From contig NZ_CP085442.1 in the NCBI RefSeq assembly GCF_023824195.1, positions 4,502,001-4,566,000 of the forward strand: 64,000 nucleotides of DNA, written 5' to 3'. Both the position numbers and the translations under genes were made by a program. This DNA is from Priestia megaterium (GTDB lineage Bacteria > Bacillota > Bacilli > Bacillales > Bacillaceae_H). This document shows positions 18,711 to 28,328 of this stretch, in pieces. Position 1 is the first letter of the stretch. Each line of letters opens with the position of its first letter. The notes beneath the pieces are model-generated. The model had not been told where the DNA came from. It did no database searches and worked only from the letters and a program-made list of their open reading frames with translations.

Positions 18711-19359
18711 GTTTCACATCTACCAAATCTATAAAAAATTTTCCGTTGTCGTAGCTACAATATGAAATCTTATCTAAGTTTGAATACCCTAGCTTTGCCA
18801 GCTCTGTCCTTAACCATTCCGTCGTTTTATGTTCATGCAGCAGATGCTCTTCTTGAATAATGCCGTCAATGATAAAAGGCAAATTCAAATTGCCTTTTTC
18901 ACCTGATTGCTGATCTTTTTCAAACACGGATAGCCTTCCTGAAGATTCTAAAATAGCAAATTCAACATCAGCTACATTTTTTATATTTTTATCTCGCAGC
19001 TGCACGAGCAAATCATTGAAGTTATATCGCTGCCTTTTCATTTCATGTTCGTTTATTTTTCCATTTTCAATAATAATGCTAGGCTTTCCATCAATAAAAT
19101 TTCGCATTCGATTGCTTTTAAGAGACCATATAGCTAAGCCAATTTGAATAATAAGAAGCGTTAACATCGGAAGAATTGAATGCAGCAAAGGATCTTTTGG
19201 ATTTTCAATAGCCATTACTGCCATTTCAGCAATCATAATAAAGACCACTAAATCCAATATGCTCAGCTCCCCTATTTCCCTTTTACCCATAACGCGAAAA
19301 ATAATTAAAACTACTACATATAAAAGAACGGTTCGCGCAACCATGATCAACAACTCCAC
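18706..19359 (-). CDS. yrbG: DUF421 membrane protein (YrbG-like)
   Basis: A 217-residue membrane protein of the DUF421/YetF family; the molecular function is not established. Three hydrophobic segments lie in the first 85 residues, with the family motif FRVMGKREIGELSILDLVVFI. A cytoplasmic domain with DGKPSIIIENGKI follows. The start is taken as GTG at 19357-19359 because AAAGGAGG lies 8 bases upstream; this gives the length of B. subtilis YrbG. An open frame extends 14 codons further without a ribosome site. Confidence 0.8.
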   Translation of the reverse strand: MELLIMVARTVLLYVVVLIIFRVMGKREIGELSILDLVVFIMIAEMAVMAIENPKDPLLHSILPMLTLLIIQIGLAIWSLKSNRMRNFIDGKPSIIIENGKINEHEMKRQRYNFNDLLVQLRDKNIKNVADVEFAILESSGRLSVFEKDQQSGEKGNLNLPFIIDGIIQEEHLLHEHKTTEWLRTELAKLGYSNLDKISYCSYDNGKFFIDLVDVKQ

Positions 19360-19505
19360 CGCAAAGACCTCCTTTATGTATTCCCTTGTAGTTTGTACCA
19401 TTTATTTTAAAATAGCCTTACTTTTACGCGTCTATTTTGAAGGTCTCTCGAATATGCTCGTACTAAGGGTTCACCTATCTTTTTATTTCATGAGGGGGAA
19501 ACAAG

Positions 19506-19889
19506 TTGGGTGCAAAACGAATGAGCAACGCTGTATTTGCAGGAGTGGCAACAATCTTGGTGATGGGTTTAGCAATTAGCATTATCTTTTCGCTTATTTT
19601 AAAATTTACATCGGTTGAAGAACAGTCGGTCCGTTTATTTTTACTTATTCTCTCATTTATCACACTGTTTATCGGAGGATTTATCGCGGGAGGACGAAAC
19701 GGCTCAAAGGGACTTCTTGTTGGAGGAGCTACTGGTATTTCTTATTCTTTTTTAATGTTTTTGCTACAATTTCTCGGCTATAGTCACCTGTTTTCTGCAC
19801 AGCAGCTTTTATTTCACGCTGGATTTATTGGAGTCGCTATTCTCGGGGGAATTGTTGGCGTAAACATTGCCGGCTCACGAGAAGCATAA
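19506..19889 (+). CDS. yrzE: TIGR04086-type small membrane protein (YrzE-like)
   Basis: A 127-residue protein with four hydrophobic segments and the glycine-rich stretch GGFIAGGRNGSKGLLVGG, which matches the TIGR04086/YrzE membrane family of unknown function. The start is a TTG at 19506 preceded by GAGGGGGA at good spacing; no ATG fits as well. It converges on yajC, with a shared terminator between. Confidence 0.7.
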   Translation: MGAKRMSNAVFAGVATILVMGLAISIIFSLILKFTSVEEQSVRLFLLILSFITLFIGGFIAGGRNGSKGLLVGGATGISYSFLMFLLQFLGYSHLFSAQQLLFHAGFIGVAILGGIVGVNIAGSREA

Positions 19890-19923
19890 AAAAACGTCAC
19901 GTACATGTACGTGACGTTTTTTT
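19888..19923. terminator. Bidirectional terminator between the yrzE-like gene and yajC
   Basis: A 24-base perfect palindrome centred on ACATGT, flanked by A7 and T7, serves both strands; the yajC stop begins 2 bases beyond. Confidence 0.95.
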
Positions 19924-19924
19924 A

Positions 19925-20188
19925 TTAATCTACGCTTCTTACTTCACGAATAGCATTGCGGTCAAATGTTAATTTTGAACCGTCAGTGCTGCGAACCACA
20001 ACTTGTGACTCATCGATTGCGTCTACCAAACCGTGCATACCGCCAATTGTAACAATCTTATCACCTTTTTTAAGTGCTGATTGCATTTGCTGTACGTTTT
20101 TTTGACGTTTTTGCTGTGGACGGATTAACAAGAAATAGAAAATGACAAACATTAAAAGTAATGGCCAAATATTTTGTAAAACACCCAT
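19925..20188 (-). CDS. yajC: Preprotein translocase subunit YajC
   Basis: An 87-residue protein with a single N-terminal membrane segment (about 6-25, WPLLLMFVIFYFLLIRPQQKR) followed by a cytoplasmic domain with GDKIVTIGGMHGLV. YajC associates with SecDF in the translocon; secDF itself lies a few kilobases away. The start has AAGGAGGAG at good spacing. It is the last gene of the ruvA-ruvB-DUF2905-queA-tgt-yajC direction, the same order as in B. subtilis (yrbF). Confidence 0.93.
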   Translation of the reverse strand: MGVLQNIWPLLLMFVIFYFLLIRPQQKRQKNVQQMQSALKKGDKIVTIGGMHGLVDAIDESQVVVRSTDGSKLTFDRNAIREVRSVD

Positions 20189-20260
20189 GAAAACTCCTCC
20201 TTTTATTTATATTATCAACAGGTACTCATTCATAAATTTGATGAAAATTCCTGTAGTGAC

Positions 20261-21418
<1,158 letters not shown>

Positions 21419-21423
21419 TTAAA

Positions 21424-22452
21424 TTACAAAATTAGCATCGCGTCGCCGAAGCTGAAAAAGCGATACTTCTCTGCTACAGCTTGTTCATAGGCAGAAATTA
21501 CGTTTTCTCTTCCTGCTAAGGCACTTACAAGCATAATGAGCGTAGATTTTGGAAGATGGAAATTTGTAATCATTCCATCAATTGCTTTAAATTCATACCC
21601 TGGGAAGATAAAAATATTGGTCCAGCCTGAAGAAGCAACAAATTTGCCGTTATGCTCAGTTGCAATCGTTTCAAGGGTACGGGTAGAAGTTGTGCCTACT
21701 GAAATAATGCGACCGCCTTTTTGGCGTACGCTGTTTAGTAAAGCAGCGGTTCCTTCACTCACTTGATAAAACTCCGAGTGCATATCGTGCTCTTCTAAGT
21801 CGTCTACGCTGACTGGACGGAATGTACCTAATCCGACATGAAGCGTTAAAAATGCAATATGCACACCTTTTTCTTTTAACTGTTCCAGCATCTCTTCTGT
21901 AAAGTGAAGACCTGCTGTTGGCGCTGCTGCAGAACCTTGTTCGCGAGCAAAAACCGTTTGATAGCGCTCTTGATCATCCAAGCGTTCTTTGATGTAAGGC
22001 GGCAGCGGCATTTCTCCCAGTTGTTCCAACACCTCATAAAAGATGCCTTCATAGTTGAATTCTAACAAACGTCCGCCTTGGTCGCTCGTTTCTTTACATA
22101 CAGCTGTCAGACGTCCGTCACCAAACGAAATAACCGTACCTTCTTTTACTCGCTTAGCCGGTTTTACAAGCGTCTCCCACGTATCGCCTTGTGTTTGTTT
22201 TAAAAGCAATACTTCGATATTAGCACCTGTATCTTCTTTAGTCCCAAATAACCGTGCAGGAAGAACACGCGTGTCGTTTAACACTAAACAATCCCCTTCT
22301 TGCACATAATCAAGAAGGTCATGAAACATATGATGCTTCACATTTCCTGTTTCCTTGTTTAATACCATTAGTCTTGACGCATCTCGCTGCTCAAGCGGCG
22401 TTTGGGCAATCAACTCTTCTGGTAAATGAAAATCAAATAAATCTACTTTCAA
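21424..22452 (-). CDS. queA: S-adenosylmethionine:tRNA ribosyltransferase-isomerase
   Basis: Transfers and isomerises the ribosyl group of SAM onto preQ1 in tRNA to form epoxyqueuosine. Family motifs are RDASRLMVL near the N-terminus, [21 protein letters not shown] and [10 protein letters not shown] place the start at the TTG at 22450-22452, giving 342 residues (MKVDLFDF), because ACAGGTGA is correctly spaced for it and it matches the B. subtilis protein. An in-frame GTG three codons earlier overlaps that ribosome site. Confidence 0.95.
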   Translation of the reverse strand: MKVDLFDFHLPEELIAQTPLEQRDASRLMVLNKETGNVKHHMFHDLLDYVQEGDCLVLNDTRVLPARLFGTKEDTGANIEVLLLKQTQGDTWETLVKPAKRVKEGTVISFGDGRLTAVCKETSDQGGRLLEFNYEGIFYEVLEQLGEMPLPPYIKERLDDQERYQTVFAREQGSAAAPTAGLHFTEEMLEQLKEKGVHIAFLTLHVGLGTFRPVSVDDLEEHDMHSEFYQVSEGTAALLNSVRQKGGRIISVGTTSTRTLETIATEHNGKFVASSGWTNIFIFPGYEFKAIDGMITNFHLPKSTLIMLVSALAGRENVISAYEQAVAEKYRFFSFGDAMLIL

Positions 22453-22475
22453 AATGTTCACCTGTTTCTACTTAA

Positions 22476-22676
22476 TTATTTAAATTTGCCAATTACATAA
22501 AAAATAAGTGATAACACAACGCTTACTAGAATACATGTCACAATCGGGAAATAAAAGGTTGTATTTCCTTTTTTGATAAAAATATCGCCAGGAAGCTTAC
22601 CAATAAACTGCCATAATAGCCCAATGACGACTAAAATGCCCCCTAATGTGATAAGCATCTTAGACATATCATTCAC
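22476..22676 (-). CDS. yrzS: DUF2905 small membrane protein (YrzS-like)
   Basis: A 66-residue protein with two hydrophobic segments separated by the family signature [20 protein letters not shown]. The function of DUF2905 proteins is unknown. It starts at a GTG that overlaps the ruvB stop as GTGA, with GGAGG inside the ruvB 3' end; an ATG three codons later is a weaker alternative. The place between ruvB and queA is conserved in Bacillus. Confidence 0.8.
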   Translation of the reverse strand: MNDMSKMLITLGGILVVIGLLWQFIGKLPGDIFIKKGNTTFYFPIVTCILVSVVLSLIFYVIGKFK

Positions 22677-23674
22677 TGATCAGGCACCTCCAGCTGAAAA
22701 TGATCATAAACCAAAGGCGTCACAATTCGTCCTCGCGGCGTTCGCTGCAAAAAGCCGATTTGCAATAGATACGGCTCGTATACGTCTTCAATTGTGTGAG
22801 ACTCTTCACCAATAGTAGCCGATATTGTGTCTAACCCTACAGGTCCGCCCCTAAATTTTTCGATAATCCCTCTTAATAATTTATGGTCAATATGATCAAG
22901 ACCTAAACGGTCCACCTGCAACATTTCTAATGCTTCGTTGGCAAGCCTTTCGGTTATGGCTCCGTCTCCTTTGACCTGAGCAAAATCTCTGACTCTTCGA
23001 AGCAAGCGATTCGCAATACGCGGAGTCCCCCTAGCGCGCCTAGCCATCTCAAACGTAGCTTTCTCATCAATCTCTACATCTAAAATAGCGGCTGTCCTTT
23101 CTACTATCGAAGCAAGATCTTCTTCTTGGTAATATTCTAAACGGCTTAAAACGCCGAAGCGATCACGCAAAGGAGAAGATAAAAGCCCTGCTCTTGTCGT
23201 TGCACCTACTAGCGTAAACGGAGGCAAATCCAGACGGACGGAACGTGCACTCGGTCCTTTTCCAATAACAATATCTAAACAGAAATCTTCCATTGCTGGG
23301 TATAGTACTTCTTCAACTGAACGATTTAATCGATGAATTTCATCAATAAAAAGTACATCTCCAGGCTCTAAGCTGGTTAAAACTGCGGCTAAGTCGCCTG
23401 GACGCTCAATGGCTGGCCCTGAGGTCGTTCGGATTTGCACGCCCATTTCATTAGCGATAATAGTAGCAAGGGTTGTTTTCCCCAATCCTGGAGGACCATA
23501 TAAAAGCACGTGATCTAACGTTTCGCTTCGCATTTTGGCAGCTTTAATAAAAATGTCCAGATGGGATTTCACTTTATGCTGACCAATGTACTGCTGTAAG
23601 GTTTGCGGCCGCAAACTTTGCTCGATGATTTCTTCTTCACCAAGAACATCTCCCGTTACAATACGATCGTCCAT
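22673..23674 (-). CDS. ruvB: Holliday junction branch-migration helicase RuvB
   Basis: AAA+ motor that, as hexamers on either side of RuvA, drives branch migration of Holliday junctions. The 333-residue protein has Walker [10 protein letters not shown], Walker [10 protein letters not shown], sensor-1 region [10 protein letters not shown] and the C-terminal winged-helix domain with RTPRGR. It lies 16 bases after ruvA, and its end overlaps the next gene. Confidence 0.98.
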   Translation of the reverse strand: MDDRIVTGDVLGEEEIIEQSLRPQTLQQYIGQHKVKSHLDIFIKAAKMRSETLDHVLLYGPPGLGKTTLATIIANEMGVQIRTTSGPAIERPGDLAAVLTSLEPGDVLFIDEIHRLNRSVEEVLYPAMEDFCLDIVIGKGPSARSVRLDLPPFTLVGATTRAGLLSSPLRDRFGVLSRLEYYQEEDLASIVERTAAILDVEIDEKATFEMARRARGTPRIANRLLRRVRDFAQVKGDGAITERLANEALEMLQVDRLGLDHIDHKLLRGIIEKFRGGPVGLDTISATIGEESHTIEDVYEPYLLQIGFLQRTPRGRIVTPLVYDHFQLEVPDQ

Positions 23675-23690
23675 TTTACTCCTCCCTTAC

Positions 23691-24302
23691 TTATTGTTTC
23701 AATAATCGTTTTAGCGCTTCTTTAATATACTGATCCGTTGTCATCGTTTCCTTCATTAAAGCCGGAACAATTTTTTTGATTTCTCTTTCTGCATAACCTA
23801 ATACTTTAAGTGCTTCAATCGCTTCATCGAGTGCTTCTGAACTTTGAGATTTGACTTCTTGTGCGTCCAAATCTGCAAATAAAGAAGGAACGGCATCTGG
23901 TACAATATCATGCAGCTTTCCTTTTAAATCTAGAATCATCTGTCGAGCTGTTTTTTTACCTACTCCTGGAAACTTAACTAAAAACTTCTCGTCTTCCTCT
24001 TCCACAGCTTGGACAACCTGCGCTGGATTACCTGACGCTAAAATAGCTAAACCGCCTTTTGGGCCGATTCCTGACACGCTAATTAACTTCATAAATAAAT
24101 CCTTTTGTTCTCGGGAAGCAAACCCGTAAAGTGCAATTACGTCTTCTCTTACATATTGATAGGTGTAAACCGTCTTTGGTTGTTCATCAATTGAAAATAC
24201 ATATGGATTCGGCGTAAAGACTTGATAGCCTATCCCGTTGTTTTCGATTACTACATACTCAGGATTTATATATGTAACAGTGCCTTTGATATAATCAAAC
24301 AA
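23691..24302 (-). CDS. ruvA: Holliday junction-binding protein RuvA
   Basis: Tetrameric junction-binding partner of RuvB; 203 residues. Domain I is an OB fold ([20 protein letters not shown]), domain II carries two helix-hairpin-helix motifs ([16 protein letters not shown] and [16 protein letters not shown]) and domain III (about 155-203) contacts RuvB. A GC-rich hairpin lies immediately upstream of its AAGGAGAG ribosome site. No standard Bacillus LexA box (GAAC-N4-GTTC) was seen upstream. Confidence 0.97.
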   Translation of the reverse strand: MFDYIKGTVTYINPEYVVIENNGIGYQVFTPNPYVFSIDEQPKTVYTYQYVREDVIALYGFASREQKDLFMKLISVSGIGPKGGLAILASGNPAQVVQAVEEEDEKFLVKFPGVGKKTARQMILDLKGKLHDIVPDAVPSLFADLDAQEVKSQSSEALDEAIEALKVLGYAEREIKKIVPALMKETMTTDQYIKEALKRLLKQ

Positions 24303-24598
24303 TAAGCTCTCTCCTTAATCACGTACGCGCGGGCAGTGACCTTCAACTTTGCCTACGAAGAATCCTGCCCGCATCGTTCTCTATTTTCCTTTAAAGTTGC
24401 TTTTTAAAAAGACGTTCAAGAGAACGTTTGCCTCTTTCATCTTCGTCAACCCATTTTTACAATAGCTGTAAAAAATAGAACCGCCCACTTGTATTGATGA
24501 ATGGCCTTTTAAAATATATACAATACTAGACTGCTGAATACCATTTTAACATATCGCCAAAAGCAAATAGAAGCAATTTAGAATGTTGAATTCAATAA
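24303..24598 (-). other. 296-base gap between bofC and ruvA: two inverted repeats, no clear gene
   Basis: The gap contains the GC-rich hairpin at 24329-24372 and a smaller one: ACGTTC (24412-24417) pairing with GAACGT (24422-24427) around AAGA, followed on the minus strand by CTTTTT. The latter could be the bofC terminator. A short charged minus-strand frame around 24400-24460 has no start codon or ribosome site. I see no strong sigma-A promoter for ruvA. Confidence 0.4.
24329..24372 (-). other. GC-rich hairpin in the ruvA leader
   Basis: GCGGGCAG (24329-24336) pairs with CTGCCCGC (24365-24372). Inside the 28-base loop, CTTC and GAAG can form an inner helix. It stands just upstream of the ruvA ribosome site and has no T-run, so it is not a terminator. 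It may be a regulatory leader structure; the function is unknown. Confidence 0.45.
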
Positions 24599-25135
24599 TT
24601 ATTTTACCATACTAAAAAACGGCTGCTTGATCGAAAGCGGCCGCTGCTGGAGCTGATAGATTTTATAGAAATTAATGAGGGAAAGATATTCATCTTTTGA
24701 TTGAACGCGAATACCTTTCTTTAATTGTTCATGCTGATAGCTTTCAAGCCTTTTGATGTCAATTTGAAAAAACGACTGTATAATGTGCTGCGACGAAGCT
24801 GGTTTGCCTTCAAATGCTGAGAGAATACCGTTAACAGAAAGCCCTACATAACCGTTCTCTTTTAAAATAGGTGAAATATCGTCTATGCTTGTTCTAAAAA
24901 CTAGCTCTTGATCCGTTTCTTTAAGCAGTCGCCAATTTTTATATTTTTTCATTAATTGTTTTTTCGTCATAGAAGGGCTTTTGATCATCTCTTGACTTAC
25001 GACTCCATCCACATACACGCGCTCAAGAAATAATGTCATCGGCACCTTTTCATTCGCATCTGCACGGTATGGCATTATACAAAGCACAATACTTACTAGC
25101 ATTAAAAAAGCTGCTTGATGAATGACTTTCTTCAC
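24599..25135 (-). CDS. bofC: Forespore regulator BofC
   Basis: Secreted forespore protein that restrains the SpoIVB protease and so the pro-sigma-K checkpoint. The 178-residue protein begins with a signal peptide (MKKVIHQAAFLMLVSIVLCIMP, cleavage probably after ADA at about 27). The BofC core includes VPMTLFLERVYVDGVVSQEMI and VGLSVNGILSAFEGKP. Position upstream of ruvA matches B. subtilis. A forespore sigma factor promoter is expected but I could not place one confidently. Confidence 0.88.
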   Translation of the reverse strand: MKKVIHQAAFLMLVSIVLCIMPYRADANEKVPMTLFLERVYVDGVVSQEMIKSPSMTKKQLMKKYKNWRLLKETDQELVFRTSIDDISPILKENGYVGLSVNGILSAFEGKPASSQHIIQSFFQIDIKRLESYQHEQLKKGIRVQSKDEYLSLINFYKIYQLQQRPLSIKQPFFSMVK

Positions 25136-25335
25136 TCACCTTCACCTCACACGTTAATCATACTCTTTTTAGTATTATCTAAAAAGGTTTTGTGAAAATC
25201 TACACTAATAGTTTGACCTACTTATTTTCTTTTATCCTCTTATTTTATTAAGCAAATCCCTTTTACGATATTATGTTAAGAAAACATGGAGTATTTGTTA
25301 CATTTGCACACTATTTGTAAAATTTTCTCTTGAAC

Positions 25336-25361
25336 GTTTTAATTAAATTTTCGCAGGGTAT
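25336..25361 (+). promoter_or_regulatory. Sigma-B (general stress) promoter
   Basis: GTTTTA (25336-25341), a 14-base spacer and GGGTAT (25356-25361) closely match the Bacillus sigma-B consensus GTTTAA-N13-15-GGGTAT. Transcription would start near 25368, about 58 bases before the DUF2382 gene. The remaining bases between bofC and this site are AT-rich with no gene. Confidence 0.75.
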
Positions 25362-25425
25362 GTACATAGTGGAAGTAATTGTAAGGACTTCTATTATCTA
25401 TTTTCATAAAAAGGGAGCTGAAGTA

Positions 25426-26505
25426 ATGAGAATGAATAAACGTGTAGTCGGAACTTTTTTTTCAGAGAAAGAAGCTTTAGATGTTATCCACAATTTAAAG
25501 CGTCAAGGTTATCGAGAAACAGACATTATGGTTATTTCTAACAGTAAAAGCAATACATTTCAAATAGGTCATGATACAAATGTAATTATTGAAGCTGGTT
25601 CACCTGCCGTAAGTTCATTAGCTGGCGTCATGATGGATAACTTTTTTACCATGATGACAGGCGGCATGGGGCTCAAACAAGGAAACGGCTTGAAATCAAA
25701 ATTAATCCGCATGGGCATACCAGACATCTCAGCCGTGCAGTGCGAGACAGATGTAGCTGCTGGTAAAATTCTAATCTTGATAGATGCCGTAAGCTCTGAA
25801 CAAACTCCAGCGTACGGAAACTATACGGAACACAACGAGCATAGAGCCGTCCAGCTACGTGAAGAAAAATTAGATGTCTTAAAAGAACGCGTCCAAGTCG
25901 GTGAAGTAAAACTCCACAAAAAAGTAATAGAGGAAGAAAGAACTGTACACGTTCCTGTTACGAGAGAAGAGTTTTATATTGAACGCCGCCCTGTAATTGA
26001 CGGAGACTATAACGCTGGGCCACTTACAGAAGATGAAATTATTCGTGTTCCAATCATGGAAGAACGAGTAGAAATAACCAAAAGACCAGTTATTGTTGAA
26101 GAAGTAATTATAGGAAAAAAACTTATTCAAGAAACAAAAGAATGGACTGAAACGATTAAGAAAGAAGAAGCAAGCGTAGAACCTGATGGACTCGCGAGCC
26201 CTGAAGTATACGAAAATATGATGAACTATACAGACCATACTTATGCTCAAGTTTCTGCAGCTCTAGCAAGCGACGTGGAAGCTGAATACGAAAATAGTCA
26301 GACAACTAACAACGAGAAGCCAAACACACAAGCTAATGAGACAAGCTCTTCTGCAAAAAATGTAAAAAATACAAAGAGTGTCGCTACGGCACCAGCAGAT
26401 ACGAAAAAAAGAGAAGGTCGCCTCAAACAAAATGAAACTAACGCTCAAAAGGAAGAAGCGGAATCCAAAACAACAAACAAATCTGCTTCTAACAAGAAAA
26501 ATTAA
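25426..26505 (+). CDS. General-stress protein with 17M-like and DUF2382 (YsnF-type) domains
   Basis: A 359-residue protein of the stress families related to general stress protein 17M and YsnF. Residues 1-120 form the N-terminal domain (KRVVGTFFSEKEALDVIHNLK, ending GKILILIDAV). Residues about 143-250 are DUF2382 (LREEKLDVLKERVQVGEVKL and HVPVTREEFYIERRPV). The last 100 residues are a hydrophilic Asn/Thr/Lys/Glu-rich tail without predicted fold. The start at 25426 follows GGGAG; the open frame runs further upstream but across the sigma-B promoter, so it is not translated. Biochemical function is unknown. Confidence 0.85.
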   Translation: MRMNKRVVGTFFSEKEALDVIHNLKRQGYRETDIMVISNSKSNTFQIGHDTNVIIEAGSPAVSSLAGVMMDNFFTMMTGGMGLKQGNGLKSKLIRMGIPDISAVQCETDVAAGKILILIDAVSSEQTPAYGNYTEHNEHRAVQLREEKLDVLKERVQVGEVKLHKKVIEEERTVHVPVTREEFYIERRPVIDGDYNAGPLTEDEIIRVPIMEERVEITKRPVIVEEVIIGKKLIQETKEWTETIKKEEASVEPDGLASPEVYENMMNYTDHTYAQVSAALASDVEAEYENSQTTNNEKPNTQANETSSSAKNVKNTKSVATAPADTKKREGRLKQNETNAQKEEAESKTTNKSASNKKN

Positions 26506-26525
26506 TAGTTACATGTTCGAGGAAT

Positions 26526-26555
26526 AGCTGCCTGGCTTCAATGGCAGCTTTTTTA
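26526..26555 (+). terminator. Terminator of the DUF2382 gene
   Basis: AGCTGCC (26526-26532) pairs with GGCAGCT (26543-26549), followed by TTTTTTA. Confidence 0.85.
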
Positions 26556-26569
26556 TATGTCTTCTCATC

Positions 26570-26599
26570 AAAAAAACAGCCGTCCTTCACAGACAGCTG
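26570..26599 (-). terminator. Terminator of coxA
   Basis: CAGCCGTC (26577-26584) pairs with GACAGCTG (26592-26599) with one G-T pair, followed on the minus strand by a T-run at 26571-26576. Confidence 0.75.
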
Positions 26600-26608
26600 C
26601 TTCTTCAT

Positions 26609-27268
26609 TTAACGATGTTTATGATTGACATTCTCATCGACTGATTCAAATAGACCATTGAAATTAGTTTGAATCGTATTTCGGTCTTTTCCATTTCGAA
26701 TATCGTCATCAAGAGAACGAGCGTTCATAAATACATCATGATCTACTTTTACTTGAACATTGTAGTCCTTTGCAATAGGCTTTACTTTATCGAGCACATT
26801 TTGTTTTAAACGGCCGTTATTTATGTCTTTGGCAGGATCCACAGCAACTAATAGCTGATCTCCACGGACAACGGCGCGACTATTTTCTACACCTTTAACG
26901 CTTGCAGCCCGATCAGCCACTTTTTCCGTAAAGTCTCTTGGATAATCTTCACCATAATACATATTAGCAACGCCATTTGTACGATCATTTGTATTATTGA
27001 TGTTTCCATAAGGGTTTGTCGGATTGTCAAAACGTCCATCACTTACGTTTAACGGATAATTAGGTGTTCCATTCCCATCTAAAACTTCAGTCATTGGACC
27101 TTTCGGATTATCTACGCGATGTTCATTCGCTTTTTCATTTGTATGATACCCAACAGGCTGTGTCGTATCTGTATAGCGCTGTTCCATACCTTGGTCTTTG
27201 TTATTGCAAGCGCCAAGTCCCATCATACATGCAAAAGCTAAAGAAGTTGCTACATACCTATTCAACAT
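26609..27268 (-). CDS. coxA: Spore cortex lipoprotein of the YhcN/YlaJ family (CoxA-like)
   Basis: A 219-residue lipoprotein with the lipobox L-G-A-C (Cys21). After a Thr/Asn-rich linker comes the YhcN/YlaJ sporulation domain (about 115-200, EKVADRAASVKGVENSRAVVRGDQLLVAVD). The family is expressed during sporulation. B. subtilis CoxA (YrbB) is a cortex protein encoded beside safA, and that position supports the symbol. Here a kinase-like gene lies between it and safA. The start has AGGGGGC just upstream. Confidence 0.75.
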   Translation of the reverse strand: MLNRYVATSLAFACMMGLGACNNKDQGMEQRYTDTTQPVGYHTNEKANEHRVDNPKGPMTEVLDGNGTPNYPLNVSDGRFDNPTNPYGNINNTNDRTNGVANMYYGEDYPRDFTEKVADRAASVKGVENSRAVVRGDQLLVAVDPAKDINNGRLKQNVLDKVKPIAKDYNVQVKVDHDVFMNARSLDDDIRNGKDRNTIQTNFNGLFESVDENVNHKHR

Positions 27269-27362
27269 AATCGCCCCCTAATTTAAGCTCTATTTACTCT
27301 GAGCTTACTATTAGGATTAAAAGACGAGGCGTTTCTTATTCGATGAAGTGTTTATAAACTCT

Positions 27363-28328
27363 TTACATGTCATGTAGGTTTTGTAAGTGCTGGTAAATCA
27401 CTCGATAAAAATGTGTACGCTGTGACCATTCTTCGACTGATTGCTGCATTAACCTTTGGCGGTTTGCCCATGATAAAGCAGAGGCATTTATATTCCAGTT
27501 TCTCATCAGCATCGATGGAAATAGTAAAGAAGCAAGAAAAAAACGCTGCTTGCTTAATTCTTTTATTTTCGAGTGTTGAAGTAGTTCTTTCATCGACCAC
27601 TGGACGTAAGGCAAAAAGCGCTGGGCAAGCTGAACATAGTCATAAAGAGCAGGAGCTTTAGCCGATAAGTCAAAATCAATCATAACAATACCCAAGTGGT
27701 TTGTTTTCAAGAAATTATGTGAAGCAACGTCACCATGAATAATGGAACAGTTCAACCCACTATCTTTGAAACGCTCCATTAAGACTAAAGCTTTTTCTCC
27801 CCAAGTCACAATGTCTTTATATACATGAAATTGATTAAATTCCCTAAATATATGTGATGCTTCTCGAAAAGAGGAAAGCCGCTTTTTCCACTTTAAAATA
27901 AGATCATATTCAGGAAGCTTTGTATACACGGCTATTTTCTTTTTCTGAACCTCTCTATGATAGCGGGTCAATGTTTGTAATACTTCTTCCCGATCCTGAA
28001 AACTTTCATACGTTACCTCTTTTACTTGCTTAACAAAAGGCATCATCGCCCAATACAAATGACGGTCCTTTATATAAAGTTCACCTTCTGGGTAAGCTTC
28101 GAAATTAACAGCGTACCCTTGTTGAATCTGAGATAAAAAATGATAAACATGTTCAATTTTACCTTTGTCTCTGTATGCTTTTATTACTTTTTTTCCTTTA
28201 TTCGTATCCGCTATGATGACATGAGGCTTTTTCATACGGTAGGTCTCAACGTGAATATCTCTTCTTTTCAAATAGAGAAAGAGACGATTTAAATTAAAAT
28301 CGTCTCGTGTATAATAATCAATCTTCAT
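27363..28328 (-). CDS. CotS-like phosphotransferase-fold protein
   Basis: A 321-residue protein with the aminoglycoside phosphotransferase / CotS kinase fold. The catalytic loop is intact: IIHGDVASHNFL (HGD followed by N five residues after the Asp), then MIDFDLSAKAPALYDYV with the metal-binding Asp. An ATP-binding region precedes it (VIIADTNKGKKVIKAYRDKG). The start ATG at 28328 overlaps the safA end by 11 bases, indicating translational coupling. Related CotS-family proteins are spore-coat proteins. Substrate is unknown. The rest of the open frame upstream is safA in another frame. Confidence 0.75.
   Translation of the reverse strand: MKIDYYTRDDFNLNRLFLYLKRRDIHVETYRMKKPHVIIADTNKGKKVIKAYRDKGKIEHVYHFLSQIQQGYAVNFEAYPEGELYIKDRHLYWAMMPFVKQVKEVTYESFQDREEVLQTLTRYHREVQKKKIAVYTKLPEYDLILKWKKRLSSFREASHIFREFNQFHVYKDIVTWGEKALVLMERFKDSGLNCSIIHGDVASHNFLKTNHLGIVMIDFDLSAKAPALYDYVQLAQRFLPYVQWSMKELLQHSKIKELSKQRFFLASLLFPSMLMRNWNINASALSWANRQRLMQQSVEEWSQRTHFYRVIYQHLQNLHDM

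Noticed and set aside
24412-24427. Possible LexA (SOS) box before ruvA
   Set aside because: The palindrome is GTTC-N4-GAAC, the reverse of the Bacillus LexA order GAAC-N4-GTTC, and it is better explained as a small hairpin.
24400-24460. Charged 20-codon minus-strand frame (DEDERGKRSLERLFKKQ) upstream of ruvA
   Set aside because: It looks protein-like, but it has no start codon or ribosome site and follows a stop closely. It could be a gene remnant; there is too little to call.
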